A stretch of DNA of 23,731 nt, taken from Pseudomonadota bacterium (GTDB lineage Bacteria; Chloroflexota; UBA6077; JAJPHF01). A program made the position numbers and the translations under genes. The notes beneath the pieces were generated by a model that was given only the letters and a program-made list of their open reading frames with translations, did not search any database and was not told the DNA's origin. Every line of letters starts with the position of its first letter. Within the stretch, counting starts at the first letter, position 1. Shown here in pieces: positions 1 through 5,874 of the stretch. The DNA lies in the NCBI GenBank assembly GCA_021325365.1, contig JAJPHF010000161.1, forward strand, positions 1 through 23,731, in the 5' to 3' direction.

Positions 1-544
1 CCTCATTCAAAAATCCATAGAAATCTTTGGATTTGCCAGTCAAAGCCCTGTTTATCCTGTCCTCTTGAACCTTTTGCATTAAAGTTTCCCACTCTTGCTC
101 GGTTCGAAATCTTCGCATTCTCCGCTCGCCATCACCGACCAGGACCATCGATGCAACACACTTTACTCGTCGGTCTCGAGCTGCTATATATGCTACCTCC
201 CCTCCTCCCAGACTTACACCTAACGCGGCGATTTTATCAGGGTTAACTTCTGGTCTTGATTGCAAGTAGGAGATGGCGTTACTAGCGTCATAGATCTGTA
301 GGTATGGAATTACCTCGCCACTGACGCCTTCGCTCTCCCCGAATCCTCTGAAATCCATAGTTAGGGATACAAATCCAGCTGCGTTCAACTCTTCAGCGAA
401 CCCAGGAAAGAAAGCATCCGCCGTGCTCATGAAGCCTGGCACAAGCAAGACACCAGGAAACTGCCTTCCTCCGGCATTGTCAGGCGTAGAAAGTATTCCG
501 GACAGTTTTAGGCCGTCGCTATAGTAGCTTATTCTCTCTCGCAT
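1..544 (-). CDS. Alpha/beta hydrolase, C-terminus cut by window edge, low-GC gene
   Basis: The minus-strand frame is open from an ATG at 544 to the left edge (181 residues visible, no stop seen). I translated it by hand. It starts MRERISYYSDGLKLSGIL, a typical lead-in of serine hydrolases in the dienelactone-hydrolase/acylaminoacyl-peptidase-like group. VLLVPGF near residues 33-38 is the oxyanion-hole strand, DFRGFGES lies near residues 64-71, and the nucleophile elbow GVSLGGG lies near residues 109-115. The later catalytic Asp and His are expected beyond the window edge. An AGGAG ribosome site sits at 554-558, nine bases before the ATG. The gene uses AGA, ATA, CTA and TTA codons and is about 45-50% GC, unlike everything to its right, so recent acquisition is likely. 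The family is secure, the substrate unknown. Confidence 0.85.
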   Translation of the reverse strand, partial: MRERISYYSDGLKLSGILSTPDNAGGRQFPGVLLVPGFMSTADAFFPGFAEELNAAGFVSLTMDFRGFGESEGVSGEVIPYLQIYDASNAISYLQSRPEVNPDKIAALGVSLGGGEVAYIAARDRRVKCVASMVLVGDGERRMRRFRTEQEWETLMQKVQEDRINRALTGKSKDFYGFLNE

Positions 545-553
545 TGATCAAAG

Positions 554-558
554 CTCCT
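554..558 (-). promoter_or_regulatory. Ribosome binding site of the low-GC hydrolase
   Basis: AGGAG on the minus strand, nine bases upstream of the ATG at 544. It fixes this ATG as the start. Confidence 0.6.
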
Positions 559-581
559 TTCCAAAGCTCCACAGGTTTTCG

Positions 582-832
582 GTAACCGTTCAGCCACCCT
601 GGCCTGCCGGGAGTAGAGACGGCGGCGAGCTACCCCGCGGCGCCGCCTCGACCGTAGCCACTAGGAAGCCCAACACCGGTCGGCCTTGCCGCCGGCACGA
701 TGCTACCACCGTCAGGAGTCGCTTGGCAAAGCGGCTGCCGGCCACGCTCTCGTCCACTTGCTCGGCCGGCAGCAGCGCGGTGCACGCCGCGATGGCCCGG
801 CTGGTCGCCGCGTTTCCGTCGCCACACCCCAA
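582..832 (-). pseudogene. IS66-family transposase remnant (C-terminal end) with element terminus
   Basis: The minus-strand frame ending in TGA at 590-592 contains AGSRFAKRLLTVVASCRRQ, then RPVLGFLVATVEAA and PPSLLPA. This run is characteristic of the extreme C-terminus of IS66-family transposases (TnpC type), where a GSRF..R.LTVV..CR.Q, VL.FL, PSLLP pattern ends the protein. The stop codon overlaps GTAACCGTTCA (582-592), which looks like an IS66-type terminal inverted repeat beginning GTAA. The catalytic DDE region and the other end are absent, so this is a dead fragment. The recognisable homology covers roughly 590-770. Upstream to 832 the translation is unfamiliar and may be decayed element or ordinary intergenic DNA. 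The frame happens to be the same as that of the CoA-transferase gene whose stop is at 848. The IS66 call is from memory of the family pattern, not a search. Confidence 0.6.
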
Positions 833-847
833 ACCGCGGCCGACGCA

Positions 848-1615
848 TCAGTGCCGCGTGAAGCGGCCGCCCGGGTCGATGGCGTGGATCACGGCCAGGT
901 CCTCGGCGCTGGGCTCGGGCGTTCGTGGCACGTCGGGCGGGATGTCCAGATCGAAGCCGGTGCTGGCGCGCAGGTCGTCGTGGCTCACGCCGGGATGCAC
1001 CGATTGGAGCCGCAGGCGACAGGTAGCGGGGTCGAAGTCGAACACCGCCTTGTCGGTGATGACGTAGGCCGGCCCGCCGCCCGGCAGCCCCGCCCGCTCG
1101 CGCGCGCCCGGCCCGTCCAGGTAGCCCGGGCTGGTGACGTGGCGCACGCGCTCGACCAGCTTCTGCCGCTCGTGGCGCAGGATGATGATGGTCGTCTTCG
1201 CCAGCGACGCCATGTCGCAGGCGCCGCCGCTGCCGCCGAAGCGCCGGATGCCGCCATCGCGCGCGGGCACCTCGGTCGAGTTGATGTTGCCGTAGACGTC
1301 CACCTCCAGCGCGCCCAGGAAGCCGACGTCCACCAGCCCGCGCTGGAGGATCGTGCCCATCACGTCGATGTGCCCGCTGTAGCGCGCGCCGTGGTACCAC
1401 ATGCGCGGATCGGAGTTGCCGACGCCCAGCTCGACGGGCCAGAAGTCGGCCACGCCGATCTCGTTCAGCATGCGCAGCCGCGGCGCGTGCGTGCGCTGCG
1501 CGAGCCCCGCCGCCACGAGCGGGATGCCCAGCCCGACGACGACGATCTGCCCGTCCTGCAGCGCCCGGGCGCCGGCGGCCACCATCAGCTCCGCGGTCGT
1601 GTAGCTGTTAGCCAT
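848..1615 (-). CDS. CoA-transferase family subunit B (GctB/IpdB-like)
   Basis: 255 residues, the usual length of the beta subunit of family I CoA transferases (glutaconate CoA-transferase GctB; cholesterol ring-opening hydrolase IpdB). The N-terminus has VVGLGIPLVAAGLAQRTHAP followed by LNEIG. E52 lies where GctB carries its catalytic Glu, so genuine CoA-transferase chemistry remains possible. IRRFGGSGGACDMASLA near residues 125-141 is the glycine-rich loop typical of this subfamily. It should pair with the A subunit encoded upstream (1731-2651) as a heterodimer in the cytoplasm. The ATG lies inside the end of the repeat element at 1608-1734, and an in-frame TGA at 1622-1624 rules out an earlier start. 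There is no conventional Shine-Dalgarno sequence before it. Which acyl-CoA it acts on cannot be read from sequence. Confidence 0.85.
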   Translation of the reverse strand: MANSYTTAELMVAAGARALQDGQIVVVGLGIPLVAAGLAQRTHAPRLRMLNEIGVADFWPVELGVGNSDPRMWYHGARYSGHIDVMGTILQRGLVDVGFLGALEVDVYGNINSTEVPARDGGIRRFGGSGGACDMASLAKTTIIILRHERQKLVERVRHVTSPGYLDGPGARERAGLPGGGPAYVITDKAVFDFDPATCRLRLQSVHPGVSHDDLRASTGFDLDIPPDVPRTPEPSAEDLAVIHAIDPGGRFTRH

Positions 1616-1734
1616 CAGCTTTCAGCTTTCAGCTTTCAGCAGACGATTGGTCGTAAGTCGCCTGTTGCCCTCGATCATGTTGCCGTCTCCTCGAGTCCCA
1701 TGCTGCTGGCTGATAGCTGATGGCTGATGGCTAA
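1608..1734. repeat. 127-bp inverted, heptad-repeat element between CoA-transferase genes
   Basis: Perfect 12-bp terminal inverted repeats: TTAGCCATCAGC at 1608-1619 and GCTGATGGCTAA at 1723-1734. Inside the left end CAGCTTT is repeated about 3.6 times (1616-1640). Inside the right end runs a degenerate GCTGATR heptad series (about 1702-1734). The two arms are partly complementary, so the RNA could fold into a long imperfect hairpin between the cistrons. The left end carries the start codon of the B subunit (1613-1615) and the right end the stop codon of the A subunit (1731-1733). It resembles the dispersed GCTGAAA/GCTGATA heptad elements seen between genes in various bacteria. I do not know a formal family name. 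Confidence 0.75.
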
Positions 1735-2651
1735 TACCCGAGCAGCGGATCGGCCTTTAGCTGGCTGAGGCGGGCGACGCCGCCGACGCGCTCCAGGTAG
1801 GCGAAGTGGTCCTCGACACTGTGCACGTACTTGTCCAGGTAGCGCTCGAGCGCCGGCGGGTCTTTCGCGGCCGCCACGTACTCGCGCAGGTGGTCCGCGT
1901 CGTAGTCGTAGTAGCGGTAGCACGACGTGGGGTGCGCGCCGTAGGGGGCGTGGACGACCATGTCCACGCGCAGGCCCGTGACGGTCGTTAGCTCCGGCTG
2001 CTGGCGGAGGTAGTCGGTCGAGACGATCTCCTCGGCCAGCAAGATCACCCGCTTCGCCGCCTTCAGCGCCTCGTCGTTGTCCCACGTCGGCCCGTAGATG
2101 CGCGCATTGCCCTCCTGGTCGGCCTGCTGCACCTGCACCACCGCCACGTCGGGCTGGAGCGCGCGCAAGAGCAGCAGCCGCTCGCCGGTGAAGGGGCAGG
2201 TAGTCACCCGCACGCTGTCCGGCGCCGACTGTTCGAGCCGCGCCAGCACGTCCGAGCCGAGCAGCGACTTGGTAGGGATGTACGGGATGCCCATCGCGGC
2301 GGCGAGGTAGCGCAGGGAGACGGTCATCGTGCTGTAGGCTTCGACGACGAGGCGGCCCTGCTCGATGAGGCGGTTGATGGCGATGACGAGGCCGAAGGCG
2401 TCGAGCGAGCCGCCGCCGTAGATGAGCTTGTCGATGGCGCCGCTGGCGGCCAGGATGTCGGTATCGAAGCCGACGATGGCCTGGGTGACGGTGAGGCCGC
2501 GCCGCCGCTGGCGCACCAGCTCGCGGGCGAAGGCGGCCGAGGCGCGGGCGACGACGAAGCCACCGAGCGCCAGCGTCGCCCCGTCGGGCACGCTCGCCGC
2601 CGCCTCGCGCAGGGTCACGAGCTTGCTGGTCGTCGTGGGCGCGGCTGTCAT
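1731..2651 (-). CDS. CoA-transferase family subunit A (GctA/IpdA-like)
   Basis: 306 residues, matching alpha subunits of the glutaconate CoA-transferase/IpdA group. Visible features are VPDGATLALGGF near residues 21-32 (the nucleotide-loop strand and GGF turn), a glycine-rich IYGGGSLDAFG near 77-87, and PYIPTKSLLGSDVL near 122-135. The heterodimer with the B subunit (848-1615) would transfer CoA between carboxylates, or, as in IpdAB, hydrolyse a ring-opened acyl-CoA. The ATG at 2651 has a GAGG seven bases upstream. The gene is co-directional with the LLM gene upstream (77-bp gap) and the B gene downstream (115-bp gap filled by a repeat element), consistent with one operon. Confidence 0.85.
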   Translation of the reverse strand: MTAAPTTTSKLVTLREAAASVPDGATLALGGFVVARASAAFARELVRQRRRGLTVTQAIVGFDTDILAASGAIDKLIYGGGSLDAFGLVIAINRLIEQGRLVVEAYSTMTVSLRYLAAAMGIPYIPTKSLLGSDVLARLEQSAPDSVRVTTCPFTGERLLLLRALQPDVAVVQVQQADQEGNARIYGPTWDNDEALKAAKRVILLAEEIVSTDYLRQQPELTTVTGLRVDMVVHAPYGAHPTSCYRYYDYDADHLREYVAAAKDPPALERYLDKYVHSVEDHFAYLERVGGVARLSQLKADPLLGY

Positions 2652-2682
2652 CCTCGGCCTCGTTCATTGGGATACGCCGGGC

Positions 2683-2711
2683 GGCAGGGGCCAAGCCCCT
2701 GCCCTACGTCG
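2683..2711. repeat. Stem-loop repeat with CTACGTC tail
   Basis: GGCAGGGGC, loop CAA, GCCCCTGCC forms a perfect 9-bp stem (2683-2703), followed by CTACGTC. The same stem plus CCTACG tail design recurs at 15404-15429, which suggests a dispersed palindromic repeat family. It lies in the gap between the LLM gene and the CoA-transferase A gene, where it may attenuate or stabilise the transcript. There is no U-tract on the minus strand to argue for a classic terminator. Confidence 0.6.
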
Positions 2712-2728
2712 TCGCTACAGTGCTGCGG

Positions 2729-3772
2729 TTACGCTCGGCCGCTGGGCGCGGAGATGGTGCGGCCGACGGGCTCGCCGCCCCAGGCGCGCAGGAAGCGCTC
2801 CGCGTCCTCGACGACGGGCTCGGTGCAGGGCACGTAGGGGATCACGAAGCGGGTGGCGCCCGCCTCGACGAACGGGACGAGCCGCTCTTTTACTTCCTCG
2901 ATGCTGGTGGCCGCGATCATCGGCACCTGGTCCATGTACTCGTCTTTGATCGCCGCCTGCGCCGCCTTGAAGCCGCCCTCCTTATAGGCGCCGCGGATGG
3001 CGTTGACGTGCTCGCCGAAGCCGAGGCCGATGAGCATCTCGCCGTAGTAGTCGGCCAGGTTGTAGAAGGTGAGCACCTGGCGCAGCCGCGCTCGCGCCAC
3101 CGCCCGGTCGGGGTTCAGCGAGACGCGCGCCTTGGCGATGATGTCGATCTTGCTCACGTCGCGCCCGGCCTCCTGGGCCGCGCCGCGCACGTGCTCGGCG
3201 ATCTCGCGGATCTTGGCGGGCGTGGCCATGTTGATCACCACGCCGTCGGCCAGCCGCCCGGCCAGCCGCGTCATCTGCGGCCCGAGGCCGGCCAGGTAGA
3301 TCGGGAAGTCGGGGTAGCTCGGCCGCCAGGAGAGCTTGAAACCGACGCCGGTGTTGTAGATCTCGCCGCGGTAGTCCACCCGCTCGCCGCGCGCCACCGC
3401 CCGCGTGATCTCGATGTACTCGCGGGCGCGGCGCAGCGGCTTGCTGAACTCCTGGCTGTGCCAGCTCGCGATGGCGGTGTTGGCCGCGCCCAGCCCGAGC
3501 AGCAGCCGCCCGCCCGACATGTCTTGCAGCGTGGCCGCCTGGATGCCCATCTGCACGGGGCTGCGGCCGAAGAAGTGATAGATGGCCGTGCCCAGCTTGA
3601 TGGTGCGGGTGCGCGTGGCGACGCCCGACAGCAGCACCAGCGGATCGGTGCTGTTCGACTCGCCCTTCCAGTAGCCCTGGAAGCCGACCGCCTCGGCCAT
3701 CACGGCGAGATCAATGACGCCGGCGGCTGGGTAGTGGGCAGCCGAGTTCAGCTCGATGTCGTAGGCGACCAC
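2729..3772 (-). CDS. LLM class flavin-dependent oxidoreductase (luciferase-like fold)
   Basis: 347 residues, standard length for the bacterial-luciferase/F420-dependent superfamily. Family signs are an early D-L-A..AE..GF stretch, KLGTAIYHFFGRSP, the SGGRLLLGLG motif of the TIM-barrel core, and PIYLAGLGPQMTRLAGRLADGV, the usual later glycine-rich segment. It would use reduced FMN or F420 to oxidise or reduce a small organic substrate. The F420-dependent methylene-H4MPT-reductase-like branch looks more similar than the SsuD branch, but I cannot decide. The start is GTG at 3772 with AGGAG about seven bases upstream. It sits between the SDR gene and the CoA-transferase genes, so it probably acts in the same catabolic route. 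Confidence 0.85.
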   Translation of the reverse strand: MVAYDIELNSAAHYPAAGVIDLAVMAEAVGFQGYWKGESNSTDPLVLLSGVATRTRTIKLGTAIYHFFGRSPVQMGIQAATLQDMSGGRLLLGLGAANTAIASWHSQEFSKPLRRAREYIEITRAVARGERVDYRGEIYNTGVGFKLSWRPSYPDFPIYLAGLGPQMTRLAGRLADGVVINMATPAKIREIAEHVRGAAQEAGRDVSKIDIIAKARVSLNPDRAVARARLRQVLTFYNLADYYGEMLIGLGFGEHVNAIRGAYKEGGFKAAQAAIKDEYMDQVPMIAATSIEEVKERLVPFVEAGATRFVIPYVPCTEPVVEDAERFLRAWGGEPVGRTISAPSGRA

Positions 3773-3824
3773 GGCAGACTCCTAGCGGCGGGAGATAGCG
3801 TGCGGACAAGTATAGCGGAGAACG

Positions 3825-4589
3825 CTAGTGCATCTTGTCGCCGCCGTCGACGAGGATCATCTGGCCGGTGATGAAGTCGGCGTCGTCGGAGGCGAGGAAG
3901 AGCACCGTGCCCACCAGGTCGTCGGGGCGCTCGACGCGCTTGAGCGCGCGGCCGCTGGCGGTGCGCTGGCGGAAGGCGAGCACTTCCGGGGTCGGGTTCA
4001 CCTCGCTGAGCGTCGAGCCGGGCGCCAGCGTGTTCACGCAGATGTTGTCCTTGCCCAGCTCCTGCGCCAGCGTGCGGGTCAGCCCCATCACGCCCGCCTT
4101 CGAGGCGACGTAGTGGGCGCGCGTGCCGCCGCCGCCGTCCATGATCGTGCCCGAGGAGATGTTGATGATCTTCCCCTTGCCGCGTTGGCGCATGTACGGC
4201 ACCACGGCGCGGCAGCACAGCCAGGGGCCCTTCAGGTTCACCGCCATCAGGCGGTCCCACTCCTCGATCGAGATGTCCTCGAAGCCGACGCGCGACATGG
4301 GGATCGTGGCAAAGATCGAGGCGTTGTTCACGAGCACGTCAATGCCGCCGAAGCGGTCCACCGTGCGGTGGGCCATCGCCTGGGTGGACTCCTCGCTGGC
4401 CACGTCCGTCGGCACGGCCAGCGCCTGGCCGCCCTGCGCCTCGATCTCCTTGGCGACCTCATCCGCAGCCTTGGCGTCGATCTCGGCAATGACGACCTTC
4501 GCGCCCTCGCCCGCCAGCCCGAGCGCGTAGGCGCGGCCGATGCCGTGGCCGCCCCCGGTGACGATAGCTACGCGATCCTGCAAGCGCAC
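3825..4589 (-). CDS. SDR family NAD(P)-dependent oxidoreductase
   Basis: 254 residues, a classical short-chain dehydrogenase/reductase. The cofactor motif TGGGHGIG is at residues 11-18, and E36 ends the second beta strand with D38 nearby, suggesting NAD rather than NADP. NNAS is at 88-91 and N118 is in VNLKG. Catalytic Ser145/146, Tyr160 and Lys164 (YVASK) complete the active site. The C-terminus ITGQMILVDGGD is typical. It would interconvert a hydroxyl and a keto group on an operon-specific substrate. The start is GTG at 4589 with AAGGAG six bases upstream. As the first gene of the minus-strand operon it follows the promoter candidate at 4645-4674, and it ends 52 bp before the LLM start. Confidence 0.92.
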   Translation of the reverse strand: MRLQDRVAIVTGGGHGIGRAYALGLAGEGAKVVIAEIDAKAADEVAKEIEAQGGQALAVPTDVASEESTQAMAHRTVDRFGGIDVLVNNASIFATIPMSRVGFEDISIEEWDRLMAVNLKGPWLCCRAVVPYMRQRGKGKIINISSGTIMDGGGGTRAHYVASKAGVMGLTRTLAQELGKDNICVNTLAPGSTLSEVNPTPEVLAFRQRTASGRALKRVERPDDLVGTVLFLASDDADFITGQMILVDGGDKMH

Positions 4590-4644
4590 GTCCGTCTCCT
4601 TCCGCGCCGCCGGGCAACGGCGCCCCGTGGGGTGTTGTCGGGGT

Positions 4645-4674
4645 ATGCTACGGACCGCTCGCCGCGCCTGTCAA
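4645..4674 (-). promoter_or_regulatory. Candidate sigma-70-type promoter of the SDR/LLM/CoA-transferase operon
   Basis: On the minus strand a perfect TTGACA (4669-4674) is followed after 18 bases by TAGCAT (4645-4650, four of six to TATAAT). The predicted start lies near 4638, giving a leader of about 50 bases to the GTG at 4589. It also directly follows the lgt stop region (4683). Confidence 0.5.
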
Positions 4675-4682
4675 CTCAGGGC

Positions 4683-5663
4683 TCAGGGGCCGGGCTCGGA
4701 GGCGCGCGGGGCGGCGGGCGCGGTGGGTTCCGCAGCCGCCGGGGGCGCGGCGGGCTCCGCGGCGGCAGGGCCGGCCGGCTCGGGCGCCGGGGGCGCAGGC
4801 GCCCTGTCGGCCGCCGGGGCCGGGGACGCGGGCGAGCTGCCGTCAGCGGCGGCTGGCGCCAGCTCGATCGCGGCCGTGCCGGGGCCGGGCACGCGGTTCG
4901 TGCGCGAGAGCAAGTAGACCAGGAACCAGAGGGAGACGAGCATCGAGCCGATCGCCACGAGCTGGGCCTGTGTCAGGCCGAAGGCGATGATCGTGTCCAC
5001 GCGGAAGAAGGTAATGAAGAACCGCGCGACGGAGTAGAGCAGCAGGTAGAGCCAGAACAGCATGCCGGTGCGTGGCAGCCGCCCCCACAGCCCGAGCAGC
5101 AGCCCATAGATCAACAGGTCGGCGACCTGCTCGTAGCCTACCGCCAGGTGGACCGGCACGCCCGGCTCGCCCAGCGTGTTCGGGTTGACGTAGGTCACGG
5201 CCCAGGGGGTGCCAGCGGGCAGGTGGGCGCCGTGGTGCTCGCCGTTGATGACGTCGCCGATGCGGCCGATGGCCATGCCCAGGATCAACCCGATCCCGGC
5301 GGCGTCGGCGAGCAGGCCCACCGGCAGGCGCCGCAGGCGCGCGTAGATGAAGCCGCCGAGCATACCGCCGATGATGGCCCCGTAGATGGCGATGCCACCC
5401 TCGTTGATCAGGAGGATCTGCACCGGTCGCTGGCTGTAGTAGCCCCACTGATCGACCACGTGGAACAGCCGCGCGCCGATGAGCGCGCCGATCGTGCCCC
5501 AGAAGGCGGTCGTCATGACCTCGTCCTCGGGGACGACGGTGCCGCGCAGCAGCCGTGCCGCGAGCCAGATGCCGGCGGCCAGCCCGACGGCGCTGAACAA
5601 GCCGTGCCAGCTCAGCACGAATGGGCCGAGCACGATCAGGTTGGGGTCGACGTTGATAACCAT
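4683..5663 (-). CDS. lgt: Prolipoprotein diacylglyceryl transferase
   Basis: Lgt moves diacylglycerol from phosphatidylglycerol to the lipobox Cys of prolipoproteins in the inner membrane. From the ATG at 5663 the protein has 326 residues. Hallmarks are the early LSWHGL, LINEGGIAIYGAIIGG, the Lgt signature as GRIGDVINGEHHG (D in place of the common N), and several hydrophobic membrane segments with RFFITFFRVD near the end of the catalytic core. The frame is open further to 5729, but residues before MVINVDPN look non-native, so I chose the internal ATG. The last ~70 residues are a Pro/Ala/Glu-rich tail beyond the usual Lgt end, probably a disordered extension. Four lipoprotein genes with clear lipoboxes lie in the same window, its likely clients. 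Confidence 0.95.
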   Translation of the reverse strand: MVINVDPNLIVLGPFVLSWHGLFSAVGLAAGIWLAARLLRGTVVPEDEVMTTAFWGTIGALIGARLFHVVDQWGYYSQRPVQILLINEGGIAIYGAIIGGMLGGFIYARLRRLPVGLLADAAGIGLILGMAIGRIGDVINGEHHGAHLPAGTPWAVTYVNPNTLGEPGVPVHLAVGYEQVADLLIYGLLLGLWGRLPRTGMLFWLYLLLYSVARFFITFFRVDTIIAFGLTQAQLVAIGSMLVSLWFLVYLLSRTNRVPGPGTAAIELAPAAADGSSPASPAPAADRAPAPPAPEPAGPAAAEPAAPPAAAEPTAPAAPRASEPGP

Positions 5664-5672
5664 CTCGCGGTT

Positions 5673-5678
5673 ATTGTA
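5673..5678 (-). promoter_or_regulatory. Candidate -10 element for lgt
   Basis: TACAAT on the minus strand, ending ten bases before the lgt ATG at 5663. If used, the transcript would be leaderless or nearly so, consistent with the weak Shine-Dalgarno there. No good -35 hexamer is visible at the right distance. Confidence 0.3.
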
Positions 5679-5874
5679 CACACCGCCCCGGCGCGCGGGC
5701 CACGAAAGGCTGTCGGGGCACCCAGTCACGCCGGCGGGCGGTTATTTAGCCATTCTTTAAGTGCGGGTGGAACACTAATCATCGGAGAGTACCGGGTTCC
5801 GGCGCGTGCGGCGCGCGCCTGGGCCGAGTGGCGGCCGCTCGGTGCTTCCGTCGTCGCGCGAAAGGGTGCCTGCC
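5679..5874. other. Divergent intergenic region between lgt and the ABC transporter
   Basis: About 210 bp separates the two divergent start codons. An AT-rich island at 5741-5782 (TTATTTAGCC, TTCTTTAAG, ACTAATCAT) stands out against the GC-rich flanks and is the probable promoter zone of the plus-strand transporter. I could not assign a convincing -35/-10 pair. Confidence 0.35.

Noticed and set aside
590..832. Intact small hypothetical gene
   Set aside because: It matches the C-terminal pattern of IS66 transposases, starts at a weak TTG without a ribosome site, and ends in the element terminus. It is better explained as a relic.
1608..1734. CRISPR-like array or tandem-repeat minisatellite
   Set aside because: The repeat unit is 7 bases with no spacers and the arms are inverted, so it is not CRISPR.
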